Shown here piece by piece: positions 35,520 to 47,550 of a stretch of DNA of 64,000 nt. Position 1 is the first letter of the stretch. The number at the start of each line of letters is the position of its first letter. The notes beneath the pieces are model-generated. The model was not told where the DNA came from. It made no database searches and saw nothing but the letters and a program-made list of their open reading frames with translations. The position numbers and the translations under genes are program-made. Where the stretch lies: positions 124,001 through 188,000 of the forward strand of contig JBDOQK010000013.1 in assembly GCA_040437565.1 (NCBI GenBank), read 5' to 3'. Source of the stretch: Albugo candida (lineage: Eukaryota > Oomycota > Peronosporomycetes > Albuginales).

Positions 35520-37289
35520 ATGCGAGTGATTGATAAAATAAACGAATGTATTTCCAAGGACCAAGTTTTCTTTTCATTCGAATTCTTTCCGCCAAAAACC
35601 GCTGCTGGCGTACAAAATCTGTACAAACGTATCGATCGATTGGGCCAATTGGGTCCGCTCTTCTGCGATGTCACGTGGGGCGCAGGCGGATCGCAGCAGG
35701 GATCAACCATTGAGATCAGTTCCAATGCACAAAAGATGGGAATGGATATCCTCATGCATCTCACATGCGTCAATTTGACGTCTGAGGGCGCCATAGCTGC
35801 GCTGGATGCAGCAAGAAAAGCTGGAATTCAGAATATTTTGGTGCTTCGTGGTGATCCTGTGCGTGGTGCTTCAAGCTTCACAGAATGTGACAAAGGTTTT
35901 TCTCACGCAATTGATTTGATTCGATTTATCAGAAAAATGTATGGCGATGTATTTTGCATCGGAGTCGCCGCACATCCAGAAGGCCATCTTCATGGTGTAG
36001 ATAAGCATCAGGAACTTGTGTATCTCAAAGAGAAAGTGGATACGGGTGCCGATTTCATCATCACACAGCTCTTCTACGATGTCGCTATTTACAAAGAATT
36101 CGTAATTGAATGTCGTCAGATCGGTGTGACTTGTCCAATCATTCCTGGCGTCATGCCAATTCAGACGTATGGTGGCTTTGTTCGTATGACATCTTTTTGT
36201 GAGACGCGTGTTCCAGATGAGATAAAGACTACACTCGAGCCAATCAAGGATAATGATGAAGCAGTGAAGGAATACGGAATACGACTTGGGGTTGATATGT
36301 GTCGAAACCTATTGGAAGATGGTGCACCGGGGCTCCACTTTTACACGCTCAATCTAGAGCGTGCGGTACGAGCTATTTTGTCCGAGCTGGAACTTGTGAA
36401 AATGAGTCCAGTTCGTGAGCTTCCGTGGCATTCGACATGTTGTATAAAACGTGCCGGGGAAAATATCCGTCCAATTTACTGGTCAAATCGTCCAGAAAGC
36501 TACGTAGCTCGTACAGCATTATGGGATGAGTATCCGAATGGACGCTGGGGAAATTGTGAGAGTCCAGCTTTTGGCGATTTGAGTGATTCTCCTTATGTCA
36601 CAGCAAACCTCTCTGCCTTTGAACGAAGAGAAATGTGGGGTCAAGCGCCAACATCCACAGATAATATCACGCAGACTTTTGTGGCATATGTTCGTGGAGA
36701 CATCAAGTCTCTTCCTTGGTGTAACACTCCTCTCCATTTGGAAACACAAAGCATTCGGGAACAGCTGATCTCGATCAACAAAAATGGATATTGGACACTC
36801 AATAGTCAGCCAAAGGTGAATGGAGCGCCCTCCAAAGATCCAGTATTTGGGTGGGGCGGTGACCATGGATATGTCTACCAAAAAGCTTATATCGAATGCT
36901 TTACGTCGCCTCAACAGCTAAGAAAGCTTATGGATCGAGCTTCTGAGATCAATTCGATTCAGTACTACGCTATCGACTCAAAAGGGAATTCATACTCAAA
37001 TGCTGAGAACTCTGTGATTGCTGTGACTTGGGGTGTATTTCGAGATAAAGAGATTTTACAACCGACTATAATGGATCGCGCTAGTTTTATTGCTTGGAAA
37101 GACGAAGCGTTTTCTTTGTGGAATTCTATGTGGGGTAGCTTGTATGAAAAGGAAAGCGAGTCGCAGAAGCTAATCCGTGCCATTCATGATTCCTACTTTC
37201 TGGTCAGCATCGTCGAAAATGACTTTGTTCATGGAGATATTTGGGCGCTTTTTAGCGACGGATTAAACGAATTGAAAAGCGATAATTAG
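35520..37289 (+). CDS. MTHFR: Methylenetetrahydrofolate reductase
   Basis: Flavoenzyme reducing 5,10-methylene-THF to 5-methyl-THF for methionine synthesis. Single exon, 589 aa, the usual eukaryotic two-domain form. N-terminal TIM barrel: FSFEFFPPKTAAGVQNLYKR, CDVTWGAGGSQQGSTIEIS, ILVLRGDPVRGA, GVAAHPEGHL, ADFIITQLFYDV and a barrel end at ALEDGAPGLHFYTLNLERA-like sequence (here LLEDGAPGLHFYTLNLERA). The C-terminal SAM-binding regulatory domain runs from about residue 330 (RPESYVARTALWDEYPNGRW) to the end, with WGVFRDKEILQPT. The start is the first ATG (MRVIDKINECISK), which puts the barrel at the expected distance. No break was seen. Confidence 0.94.
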   Translation: MRVIDKINECISKDQVFFSFEFFPPKTAAGVQNLYKRIDRLGQLGPLFCDVTWGAGGSQQGSTIEISSNAQKMGMDILMHLTCVNLTSEGAIAALDAARKAGIQNILVLRGDPVRGASSFTECDKGFSHAIDLIRFIRKMYGDVFCIGVAAHPEGHLHGVDKHQELVYLKEKVDTGADFIITQLFYDVAIYKEFVIECRQIGVTCPIIPGVMPIQTYGGFVRMTSFCETRVPDEIKTTLEPIKDNDEAVKEYGIRLGVDMCRNLLEDGAPGLHFYTLNLERAVRAILSELELVKMSPVRELPWHSTCCIKRAGENIRPIYWSNRPESYVARTALWDEYPNGRWGNCESPAFGDLSDSPYVTANLSAFERREMWGQAPTSTDNITQTFVAYVRGDIKSLPWCNTPLHLETQSIREQLISINKNGYWTLNSQPKVNGAPSKDPVFGWGGDHGYVYQKAYIECFTSPQQLRKLMDRASEINSIQYYAIDSKGNSYSNAENSVIAVTWGVFRDKEILQPTIMDRASFIAWKDEAFSLWNSMWGSLYEKESESQKLIRAIHDSYFLVSIVENDFVHGDIWALFSDGLNELKSDN

Positions 37290-37358
37290 CAAATCAGAAA
37301 AGAGTATATCCTTAATAGACCAATCAGCAAGTAGTACTTGAGAGTGTTTAAAGGGTAC

Positions 37359-38701
37359 ATGCCACAGGGAATTCCTCGACAATGCGCGCGTGTTTTGAGA
37401 GGACATCGCGGCGTTATCAATGCAGTTCGGTTCAATGGTGCGTTTCACAATGCTTCTTTAGCGTATCAGAGGATGATTCAATTGGAACGGAGTAGAGAAA
37501 GGAACGTATGTGATGACTTGTGGGCACGATAAGACCATCCGTTTGTGGAATCCACATCGAGACGGACTCGATGCAAGCAGCGATGAAGCATTATTGGTCA
37601 AGACATATGAAGGAAGGCATGGATATGATGTTCAGGATGTGACCATGTCAGCGTGTACCACTATAGTGGCTGTATGCTTGTTTAATGATGGTTTTGTATC
37701 GCCGTAGAGCGCACGATAACTCTACATTTGCATCTTGTGGAAGAGAAAAAGCAGTGTTTTTGTGGGATGTTCCCACTGGCCAAGTGATTAGAAAGTTTGA
37801 AGGACATACACATGTTCGTAACACTTTATGAATGCAGGATCAAGTATTTGCTGATGACAAATTTCGTGACATAGGAAGTCAATTGCTTAAAGTTCAATTC
37901 AAATTCGTCCGTTTTGTTGAGTGGTTCGTACGATAAAACCGTTCGTGTTTGGGATCTGAGGCAAGTCGTTACCACTTGTAGTATCGCTTTGTAATTGACT
38001 CATGTTGCATACTTAGAGCTCGGAACGCATTTGCACCAGTACAAATCATTGACACTTTCAAGGACAGTGTCACTTCAGTCACTGTAACAAGAAGCTCTAT
38101 TATCGCCGGGTGAGATTCTACTCAAACGATCACATAATGACCGCATTGATGATCGATAACTCCCCAGTTGCGTAGACGGAAGTGTCTACACTTTTGATTT
38201 GGTGAAAGGAAGAATGGTTCGGGATGAAATTGGAGGTAAGCGATTTCCTCATCGTGATTTTTACTCAAATATGTTTACCACAGAGCCGGTCGTATCGATC
38301 GACGTGTCGCCCGATGAGAAGTGCATTGTCGCAAGTTCGCTGGATGGATCCCTTCGACTGATCGACAGGAAAAATGGTCGCGAATTGAACTGGTAAATCT
38401 GTTTTTGGGTAACAATAATAACGCGAGCTCACTTTTTTTCGCGCACAATCGATGGGGACTCAAGCTTCATTGGTCATCGAGTGGACCATTATCGTATCGA
38501 TTGTCGCTTTACGAATGATGGATCGTATGTAATCAGTGGGTCAGAAGATGGAAAAATCTATTACTGGGACACAGTCACTCGTATGGAGACATCCTTTCAA
38601 GCACATACAAAAGCATTGCGCACGATCGCGTACCACCCGGAGGACCCGATCGTCATTACAGGAGGCGAAGATAGCGTGGCAAGGGTATGGACACTACATT
38701 A
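37359..38701 (+). CDS. WDR83: WD40 protein, WDR83/MORG1-like
   Basis: Seven-bladed propeller; relatives scaffold MAPK signalling or associate with the spliceosome (family knowledge). Start MPQGIPRQCARVLRGHRGVI. Blades seen across exons: GHDKTIRLWNPHRDG, CGREKAVFLWDVPTGQVIRK, SGSYDKTVRVWDLR, SVYTFDLVKGRM, VVSIDVSPDEKCIVASSLDG, SGSEDGKIYYWDTVTR and GGEDSVARVWTLH-stop. Seven or so introns of 50-70 nt split it. The order of blades, the RLIDRKNGRELN segment and the HYRIDCRFTNDGSYVISGSE motif follow MORG1 rather than other WD40 families. The last exon starts near 38460. It is 70 bp downstream of MTHFR. Confidence 0.84.
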
Positions 38702-38981
38702 AGAATCTACGTTAAGTTAGGCTAGTCAACATTCACGTCACACAACGCATTCGTGACCACCCAAATACTAATCGCCAATCTGAACCACGGTACTTGTTTT
38801 CTTAAACGTGAGGTTTCCCAAAATTCGCTCATTACGAAAAGAAATTCCACTCGCAAAATCTGCTCCGCGGTCATTAACTATCGCCCTTTCTGTTTGTTTT
38901 TGTCGTTTGATACACTCTTTCACATAAAAATTTAGTTTCTTCGGCTTGTTCGCATATTTCCACAAGTGTTCCTTCAGACTT

Positions 38982-40574
38982 ATGGCAGACACCAGAAAAA
39001 ATGTGGATCACGTTGAAACTAAATCAGAAGCAGTGAGCCCGACAGCTGTTGGGAATGCATTTGTAAAGCAGTATTACCACTTGCTGTCGGAGACACCTGA
39101 ACAACTGCATCGATTTTATAAAGACGTCTCGACTTGGTGTCACGGCAATGGATCACAAATGGAGCAATCGATCCTAGGGCAAAAGGCTATCAACGATCAA
39201 ATCATGATTCGAGGGTATATCGGTACTCGTGTCGACTTGGATCGAGGATCAATCGATTGTCAAGCTTCGCTGCATGGAAGTATCTTGGTGTTGGTGACTG
39301 GTGTTATGACCTTGCGATCGAGTGCAACGCCAAAACCTTTCGTGCAGACCTTCTATTTGGCTGTTCAACCTACTGGGTACTTTGTCCTAAATGATGTTTT
39401 GCGATTCCTGGAAGCACCATCTCCGTTAGAAAAAGGGACGAGCGACTCAATTCTTCAATCAAGTCCGTCCTTACATCCAGTTTTGCCAACGAGCAAAGGC
39501 GGCAGAATTCCGCATGAAGATACTTGCTGTCCTGATGCTGAGATTCCAGAAGACATTCCCAAAGTGCAAGCTGAAGTACCCAAAGTTCGATCGGAAGTAG
39601 CTTCTGCTTCGTCGGACGAAGCTCCCATGATGAAAGAAACGATGTCGCCTAAAGTCATTGCCGAAGTACAGAAAGCCGACACTAAAGAGATTGAACATGC
39701 TCAACATGTGCAAGATGTTGTGCAAGAGGAGAAAGCCCAACCTCAACATGTATCATCCTCAACCGCGACTGCCTCTCCAGAGAAAGTTGCGAGAGCTCCT
39801 GTAGCTCGAACCGATTCGAACGAATCAGTCCCGACCCAACCCAAGCCCAGCACGAATTGGGCGATGCATCTCTTCTCCAGTAGCACAGCACCAAGGCCTG
39901 CTGCAGTTGCACCGACCACAAAAGCGGCCATGACAAAACCTGTTACTCCGCCCAAGTCTAAGCCAGCTAGCCAACCGTCAGATGCTGCAAAAAAAGTAAC
40001 GTATAGGTAAACCTCCCATAGCTTCACCGCTCCAAAATCTAATGCATCACATCATAGCATTTACATCCGAGACTTCCCGTCACAAACGCAAGAATCTGAC
40101 TTGCGAGAGCTATTCGAACCATTTGGAAAGATTGTCAGTATCAACCATGCAAGCTCGCGTGGTTTTGCCTTTGTGGATTACCTTGAGCAGGAAAGTGTGA
40201 AGAAAGTCTTGAACGAGAGCACGTCATTTGAATTGTATGGAAAAGCGCTTTATGTGGACGAACGAGGAGATCGTGGTGAGCGTAAAGGTATACATGCGTT
40301 TCTGACTTGCTGCGATTGGGTTGCGCTAAGGCTTCGTATAGATTCTCGTGGAAGCTATCGCAGCGATGGCCGAGGAGGACGTGGGCGTGCGGGGCGTGAT
40401 AATGGCAAAGGGATGCGATCGAATACCAAACGCAATGGAGGCGATAGGGAGAATAGTAATGGAGTACTTCCCAATGCATCAAGTGGACCAACATCCACTG
40501 GACGTAGTGATCGTCGGGAAAAGGGAGGACGACGAAGTACGAGTAGTGCAGGGAGGGGCAATCGCAACGAGTAG
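38982..40574 (+). CDS. G3BP-like NTF2/RRM RNA-binding protein
   Basis: Relatives nucleate stress granules. An NTF2-like domain opens the protein (AVGNAFVKQYYHLLSETPEQ, RFYKDVSTWCHGNGS, VTGVMTLRSSATPKPFVQTF, YFVLNDVLRFLE). A long disordered Glu/Pro/Ser region follows (about residues 145-335). The RRM (TIYIRDFPSQTQESDLRELF, RGFAFVDY) is joined by a 57-nt intron at 40001-40057, which also removes an in-frame TAA. A second intron (40289-40343) leads to an Arg/Gly-rich C-terminus (DGRGGRGRAGRDNGKG) ending RGNRNE-stop. Domain order NTF2, acidic linker, RRM, RGG is diagnostic. Start is the first ATG (MADTRKNVDHV). Confidence 0.9.
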
Positions 40575-40728
40575 ATTGACTGAAGACCGTAATCAGAGGA
40601 GTACAAGGGATGCACTTAGAGCTACAGCGACAAAAGGATGTAGGAATGGTCGCTCCAGAGTAAATTGAAAAAAAAAATATTTCATTATCATCATTCTGCT
40701 TCATTTTACGATAACATCAATTCATTTA

Positions 40729-41226
40729 CAACTCAATGAACAATTCATCTAATGTTGAAGTTGAAGTTGACTTTTCACGCGCGCGCTTCCGCCCCAATTG
40801 AATGGAATCTGGTATAGAGGAAAGCAAACTTAGTGAGAATGAGAGCTCGCAGCAAGCGATGAAGTCCGAGCATCTTGATAGAATCGCTGACGATACTGAA
40901 AAGTATCTACTGAAATTCAAAGGACGCNNNNNNNNNNNNNNNNNNNNNNNNNNNNNNNNNNNNNNNNNNNNNNNNNNNNNNNNNNNNNNNNNNNNNNNNN
41001 NNNNNNNNNNNNNNNNNNNNNNNNNNNCAACTCAATGAACAATTCATCTAATGTTGAAGTTGAAGTTGACTTTTCACGCGCGCGCTTCCGCCCCAATTGA
41101 ATGGAATCTGGTATAGAGGAAAGCAAACTTAGTGAGAATGAGAGCTCGCAGCAAGCGATGAAGTCCGAGCATCTTGATAGAATCGCTGACGATACTGAAA
41201 AGTATCTACTGAAATTCAAAGGACGC
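40729..41226. repeat. 199-bp direct repeat around an N100 gap
   Basis: Bases 40729-40927 equal 41028-41226 and flank the gap 40928-41027. The first copy contains an extra 5' end of BUB1 starting at 40802 that should be merged with the true start at 41101. Confidence 0.87.
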
Positions 41227-44144
41227 GATCCATTGCGAAAATGGATTCAGTATTTACAATGGCTGGATGAAAAGATGCCATCAGAGACGAATCGAATCAT
41301 TTCGACACTGAAGAAATGTTTACTCAGTCTGCAAAAATCTCCGGATTATTTGAATGACGTTCGCTACATTCGCCTTTGGATTCGATATGTAAGATGCATA
41401 TCGAAAAGAGTTATCGTGCTCTTCAATTCAAGTTTATACTGTAAGAAATGATTGTGTAGGCGGATATGGTGTCCAATCCGAATGACATCTTCAAGTACCT
41501 GTATAGAAATGGGATTGGGGATCAAGTATCGCTATACTATGTGGGTTGGGCATGGGTGTTGGAGAGTCTTGGGAAATACTCGTATGCGCATAAAGTTTAC
41601 ATGAAAGCAATCAAAAAGTGAGTAGCGCCGATTCATTTTTTGGGCTAAGCTCGAATGATATCATTGTAGTCTCTTACGGTAGGAAAGCCGAACCACAAGA
41701 TTTTATTCAGCAAAAGTATGCAGCTTTCCAGAGACGCATGAATAGTCGATGGATTTCACTAGGCAGACCCAAGCAACAGTCATCGACAACGAATCTCTGT
41801 ATTGGACGTAACAGCTTGGTTGAATGGACTGCTGAAGCAGATGCTGAGAACGCCACAAAAGAGTCACGCGAAGCTTGTGTCGGAAATAATGATGGGTATG
41901 CACCGAATCCTGGACTAATAAAAGCGGATACATTACATGGCAACACTAAGGAGGAAACCGTGAGAAACACCGCAGTATTGGCGAAAAGATCAGCTACCGA
42001 GTGGGCAGAGGATACAGAAACCGCGTACCGATCAAGATGGAATGCTCGGGGGGAGTCTGAACGCTTTAATGAGAACGACAAGGGTCGCTCTAAATTATCA
42101 ATCTATAATTCGGCAAGGCTGGATTTTGATGGCGCACAAACCTGTTTTGAAGAGCAACGGGCTATGTGTAGAGGAAAGAAACTGAGAAGAAACGCAGAAG
42201 ATAATGAGTCTACGATTTTGACAAAAAAGCACAGGATAAAAGCTCGTGATTCAATGCCCACAGTGGCTTCTTGTACAAAGAAAATCTTTCAACTTCCAGG
42301 TGGTATGCAGACCAGCAATTTCGACACAAGGTATTCCAATAACACCATTTCCATATCAGTTTTGAGCTGAGGTAGTCTTTCAGGATCTCTACGTCACAGC
42401 AACAGAGTTCTACGGTCACCGTAAAGCACAAAGCAGCTGCCATGGAATATGCAGATGCCAGTAGAGGTATTGATGTGAAGAAAAATCGACCTAGAGACGA
42501 AGAAAAAAAGAGGGATGAAGATTCTGCACTCACCCAGACGAGCTCGAAACAAATACGGAGACCTCTCACGATTCGAGAAGATATAATGAGTAAATTGAAT
42601 GAGCCGGTTACAAGAACAAACAGCAAAATCACAGACATTCGGTAGCGGTGCTTCTTACCTTCTATCATAGACTGATTGATTTCTAAAGCCTCTACTGCTC
42701 AGTACCCCAGCAAAAAGATTCGACGATCAGCACGAAAAAGAAAAGTATGCTGGATTGTATATCACCACCATGCATTGACAATCCCAAATTTGTTTTTTGT
42801 CGGCTAGTGCGACACAACCTAGAGGGCAAACATACCAGCAAGAAACTACAAAAGCAGCTCATCAAAATTCTTATTGTCTCGACCCTTATCGACGTTCTCA
42901 TCGTCAAAATATCGTGCAGGATAAATCTGTTATCAGGTTTTTGTTGGATGCTTGTGAGAACGCTCATGTGCATCCGGGAAAAATGCCATTGTTACCAGGT
43001 GGCGAGACGAAGCATAATAAAAGCAAAGTTGCTGCGACTATCAGAATTTCGGACGCAATTGTACTTGAGATCACCGGTCTTCTTGGATCCGGTTCATTTG
43101 CTCGAGTTTACTCTGTCACGACGAAATTGAATGGGGCTTCACAAGTGCTGGCACTCAAGGTACTAACCGATCATGAAGGCACTGCTGAACCAGTATTAAT
43201 TGTGATGTATCCAGGGCGAGAAGAAAACAAAATACTTGCCATGGGAGTACTTTATCGTCAATCAGGCTCGACTTCGTCTGGCAAGCCGAGGCATACAATT
43301 AAAGAGTCTTCGTGCATTAGTCCAATTCACAAGACTCGATATCTTCTCGGTAGTGAAATAATGGCAAAGCAAGAATTCATATTTATATTTGGGATTGTTC
43401 AGAATGGGAGCCTTCTTCTCATGGAAAAAAGTTTTGCGGGAACTCTGCATGGCTTGTTGGGTCGTTATCGTCGTGTACGTTACCGTTTGCCGTCTCTTTC
43501 TGCACAATGCAAAGACTGACTACCTCAATCAGGCAGGAAAGGCGTTTCCAGAGATTCTGACAATGTATTACTCGATACAGATGTTCAAGATCGTAGAAAT
43601 GCTTCATAGTGTGGACATACTTCATGGAGACATCAAGCCTGATAACTGGGTATTCTACTCGGGACGATGCAGCGTTGATAGTTCGATGTCCTTGCCAGAT
43701 GATCCTACGTACGCTACAGGCAACATTGTCTTGATTGATTTTGGGAGAGCAATCAACTTGAGAGATTATCCCAAACAAGCGGTCTTTAGCGGTGATTGTC
43801 ATGTGAAAGGGTTCCAGTGCATTGAGATGTTGACAGGAAAGCCGTGGAGACATCAAATCGATACATTTGGGCTGTGCAGCACCATTCACTGTATGCTATT
43901 TGGTAGCTACATGCAAGTACAACAAGTCAAAGACGGAAAATCAGTGAGATGGAAGATCGGGAAAACGTTCAAGCGGTACTGGCAGATCGCAATTTGGGGC
44001 GAAATCTTTGGCACATTACTGAATGTATCCAATTGCGAGAAGCAGCCTTCATTGACAGCTCTCAGAAGTCGTTTGGAAAGTGTACTGCTCAGTAATCAAC
44101 AGTATCAGCAGGTGCTCTTTTATTTCGAACACCATAGCGAGTGA
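41101..44144 (+). CDS. BUB1: BUB1-type spindle-checkpoint kinase
   Basis: Kinetochore kinase that delays anaphase until chromosomes attach. The N-terminal Mad3/BUB1 region spans the first exons: DPLRKWIQYLQWLDEKMPSE, then DIFKYLYRNGIGDQVSLYYV and YAHKVYMKAIKK. A long low-complexity middle (about 41690-42960) carries basic and Ser/Thr-rich stretches. The kinase domain follows: GLLGSGSFARVYSV (P-loop), ALKV (lysine), LHGDIKPDNWVFYS (catalytic loop, typical of BUB1), IVLIDFGRAINL (DFG kept) and HQIDTFGLCSTIHCMLFGSY, a BUB1 hallmark. It ends FYFEHHSE-stop. All catalytic motifs are present, arguing for BUB1 and not a pseudokinase BUBR1. Several short introns are needed; those between 42300 and 43200 are the least certain. 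Confidence 0.85.
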
Positions 44145-44837
44145 TTCTGTCAAATATGCGTAGACGCTTCGGGACAGCCTTCGAGCCCAAGAACGAATGC
44201 TGAAGTCGTGAGGATCGTGCTTGATTTGCCGGAAGCAAACTATTTGAGCCAATCAAGTGCCAAACCAAGCTGTGGCGAGTAATCAACGCAAATGATAATC
44301 GAGAATGAAGAACTGGATCAGTTTCTCGAAACGATCATCAGCCATCCGACCGATACGGCTGCCGTTAAAAGTTATAAGGTACTGCAGAGNNNNNNNNNNN
44401 NNNNNNNNNNNNNNNNNNNNNNNNNNNNNNNNNNNNNNNNNNNNNNNNNNNNNNNNNNNNNNNNNNNNNNNNNNNNNNNNNNNNNNNNNGCAGCCTTCAT
44501 TGACAGCTCTCAGAAGTCGTTTGGAAAGTGTACTGCTCAGTAATCAACAGTATCAGCAGGTGCTCTTTTATTTCGAACACCATAGCGAGTGATTCTGTCA
44601 AATATGCGTAGACGCTTCGGGACAGCCTTCGAGCCCAAGAACGAATGCTGAAGTCGTGAGGATCGTGCTTGATTTGCCGGAAGCAAACTATTTGAGCCAA
44701 TCAAGTGCCAAACCAAGCTGTGGCGAGTAATCAACGCAAATGATAATCGAGAATGAAGAACTGGATCAGTTTCTCGAAACGATCATCAGCCATCCGACCG
44801 ATACGGCTGCCGTTAAAAGTTATAAGGTACTGCAGAG
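44042..44837. repeat. 348-bp direct repeat around an N100 gap
   Basis: Bases 44042-44389 equal 44490-44837 and flank the gap 44390-44489. The repeat spans the end of BUB1, the spacer and the start of GCN1. Merged, BUB1 and GCN1 are only about 147 bp apart. Confidence 0.87.
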
Positions 44838-46595
44838 ACGATTCCTCTTTCCATTTATATTTGAATCTGACCGATGCTGGACTAGGATCATATCTTGGAG
44901 AGTCTGACACAAGATCGTTTGACATCCGATTTACTGGGCAATAAAATCATTGACGCTATTTTTCGCTGTCACAAACGCCCGTCACTGAAACATCTACGCG
45001 AGCTTCTGGTTGATGCAATGACTGCAGTAGATGGAGTCACTGATGCGATTGCGTCTGTCTTTACATCCAGATACAATGAAATCGCGCATTCCTTTGCAAA
45101 TTGTCGCGCTGTTGCTCTTGATCTTTCTTGCGAGCTGTTGAAAATATGTGAATTGGATGAACTATCAACGGCACCCTGGCGAATAGATTTTTTGAAAGGA
45201 CAAGCAAGCGTTCTCGAATCAACATTGGACGATAAAATTCGACAACAAATGCGTTGCCGGAAAACAATAACAAATCTGTTGCAAATTCAGCCAACGCTTG
45301 TTAAAGGTTATCTAAACGTCATCGAGAATGCTACAAACGATGATCAATTTTATGTTTTATTGAGTACAATATCATTGGTACGTGATTGAGCTGCATTATG
45401 CCAAAGAACCTGCTTACAGGATGATTTCATTTGTAGATGCAGCAGAATTGGAATGCTGAAACGCAACGTAAGCTACTGAAGTCGTACGTGTACTGGTCTT
45501 TTGAGGCAAAAGCACGACGGTTTCCAGCACGGATCTCACAGAACGGTTTGAGGCTGAGTTGGATCACTAGAGAGCAATTTGATACTACTGTCAAGCCGGT
45601 TTTGGAAAAATTATTGAAGAAATCTCCTGACGCCGTTCTAGAATCAACAGTAGCGTGTGTTCAAGCGTGCTCATTGGACTTCGGCCCGTCTCTGCAATCA
45701 GTGTTTTTGCCGCTTATCACAACAAAATTACGCTCTCAAAATAACATCGTGCGGTCACTCTGTGTGGAACTTGCTGCAGCGTTATTACCATCGCTTCATT
45801 CTGAAGACTCGCGTTTTTTTCTAGTGTCTGAAATTAGTCGTCTCCTTGAGGGAAAATATGGTCTACTTGCGCATTTTTATCAAAGAGAAGCCGTTTACCT
45901 TGCATTATCAGAAGCTATTACGATCTATGAAGACAACGACTACTCGAAAGAGTCAATTATGGTGATGTGCAATACTCTTATCCCAATTGTTTTGCAAGCT
46001 ATCGAGAAAGAAGCTCACAAAGCCACTCGCTATCTTGGCTTAGATACTCTGGGTAAACTCTTAGCGCTTGGACAGCAGATTCCAGATACAGTTGTCAATT
46101 ACACGAAGAAAGGATTGAAGGATGGTAAAGCCGAAGAACATGTCACAGCATCCATTTACCTACTACTAATTGTGCTGGCACAAATTGAGAAGCACTCGAC
46201 TTTACACTCAGACTTGATCACGACATTGGCATCGTTTACCCAAGATCTGGATAGAATTGGATGCGACGGCAACCTGAAGTCAAAATGTAGTTATAATCGA
46301 CTTTTAGCCATTGCGACAATTGGTACAATAGCCACCCAAAGTGCTTCTACTGATGCGGCTATCGTGCAGATGCAATCGTGGAAACTTGTATCGGATCCCG
46401 ACTCATTTGTCGTGTCTACAATCAGACATGTCCTCACCAAGGTAAACTGCAAAGATCCGAGTGAAGATGCCATATTAGAAACACAAATTCTTCGGCAGAG
46501 TGCAGTGGCGATCTCGCACTACCTTGAGAGTGACCAGCGTCCACATTTGTATGCTATTTTAGCGGATCTTCTCTGCTGCAAAGACATGTCTGTCC
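44740..46595 (+). CDS. GCN1: GCN1-like HEAT-repeat translational activator, 5' part
   Basis: GCN1 binds collided ribosomes and activates the eIF2-alpha kinase GCN2. This is the N-terminal part of a very large HEAT-repeat protein. Exon 1 (44740-44826) MIIENEELDQFLETIISHP, an intron 44827-44885, exon 2 to 45377, an intron 45378-45436, then exon 3 into the gap at 46596. Helical repeats with family-like order include ELLVDAMTAVDGVTDAIASV, NLLQIQPTLVKGYLNVIENA, KPVLEKLLKKSPDAVLESTV and EISRLLEGKYGLLAHFYQRE. The identification is supported by the continuation in the second copy at 62161, which reads FVSHHPLLMGG like GCN1's ISHHPSL segment. The reading frame is open up to the gap. The rest of this copy is absent and is replaced by repeat sequence. 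Confidence 0.72.
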
Positions 46596-46695
46596 NNNNN
46601 NNNNNNNNNNNNNNNNNNNNNNNNNNNNNNNNNNNNNNNNNNNNNNNNNNNNNNNNNNNNNNNNNNNNNNNNNNNNNNNNNNNNNNNNNNNNNNN
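46596..46695. other. N100 gap at GCN1-to-repeat boundary
   Basis: Unlike most gaps here, its edges share no sequence: GCN1 coding sequence on the left, a MULE transposase end on the right. This is a likely misjoin or an unresolved insertion. Confidence 0.6.
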
Positions 46696-46984
46696 CATCA
46701 ACGAGCTCTCGCTACTCAAGACTTTCTGCGATGTGTTGTGGACCAAGGAGGTGTACCAGCGTGCTTACGACCCCATGGTAAAGATGAGTCCATGCGTGAC
46801 GATGGATGAACTGACGCGTTTAGAAAAGCACCAACCTCTCACGGTGTCAAAGAAGCGTGGTCGGCCGAAGAAGTCGAAGCGGATCGAGTCTCAGGCTGCT
46901 ACAGAAGCTTTCAAGAAGAAGCGCAGCAACAAGGGCACTACATGCGGTAACTACGGCCACAACAAGCGCACCTGCAAGGACTAA
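46696..46984 (+). pseudogene. C-terminal fragment of a Mutator-like transposase
   Basis: The fragment opens at the gap and ends at a stop. It reads VYQRAYDPMVKMSPCVTMDE, then KKRGRPKKSKRIESQ (an AT-hook-like GRPKK) and a CCHC-like knuckle GTTCGNYGHNKRTCKD. This order is typical of the tail of MULE transposases. The catalytic DDE part would lie in or beyond the gap. It is not within the inverted repeats of the MULE at 47479, so it belongs to a different copy. Confidence 0.65.
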
Positions 46985-47469
46985 TCTTTTCCTTGTGATA
47001 AAACAATATATCTTTCATAGTTTCACATAATGTTTAGACCTTTTCGTGTATTTTTCATAATTTTACGATTTCGCCCGTGTAATATTCATTTTGGTATACA
47101 AACCGTATTTTTCCAACTTCTGGTATATAATCCATATTTTTTTAACTTCTGGTATAAAATCCATATTTGTTTCACGTTTGGTATAAAAACCATATTTTTC
47201 CAACTTTTGGTATATAAACCATATTTTTTTTAACATTTGGTATATGACCAATTTTTTTGAAAAAAGTGGTATAAAATCCATAGGTTCCCAAATAATTTAC
47301 ACATTCATAAATGCATCACTAAGTCATGTAGAAGAAATGGACGTCGAAATAAGTGTTTTCATCGAATACACCACGTTGCAACTATTTTGGGCAATACTCC
47401 ACTCCCACTGTGAAGAGTCCGAGAAGAAATGGACTTGTGGCGATTGGCATTAAAGCATTTCCATAGTAT
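46985..47469. other. Non-coding tract with minisatellite
   Basis: AT-rich sequence downstream of the transposase fragment. It holds the 29-bp repeat array (47092-47283) and, at about 47325-47410, a stretch that resembles the last 100 bases of the window. Confidence 0.5.
47092..47283. repeat. 29-bp minisatellite, about 6.5 copies
   Basis: Units begin tggtata and contain a ccatatttt core. Five of the first six are 29 bp and one is 30 bp. The units differ by point changes, so the array is not recent. Both strands stay open through it because of base composition and not because of coding. Confidence 0.85.
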
Positions 47470-47478
47470 ATTAAAAAA
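47470..47478. repeat. Left 9-bp target duplication of MULE-1
   Basis: attaaaaaa; the identical copy is at 49752-49760. A 9-bp duplication is characteristic of Mutator-like insertion. Confidence 0.85.
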
Positions 47479-47550
47479 GGGTGTGATTATTGCCACAGAC
47501 GTTTTGACTAATGCCACAGACAAAACATCTCTGATTGGCTAATTTGTGTA
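47479..47550 (+). repeat. Left TIR of MULE-1
   Basis: 72 bp beginning gggtgtgattattgccacag. It is the reverse complement of 49680-49751 with one mismatch. Confidence 0.9.

Noticed and set aside
40001-40057. In-frame TAA in the middle of the G3BP-like gene, suggesting read-through or two genes
   Set aside because: A canonical 57-nt intron with a TCTAATG branch point covers it and joins AKKVT to IYIRDFPSQ in frame.
40802-40927. A second BUB1-like gene start
   Set aside because: Exact copy of 41101-41226 flanking an N100 gap.
47063-47281. Open frames on both strands through the minisatellite
   Set aside because: Produced by AT-rich 29-bp units; repetitive peptides with no start context.
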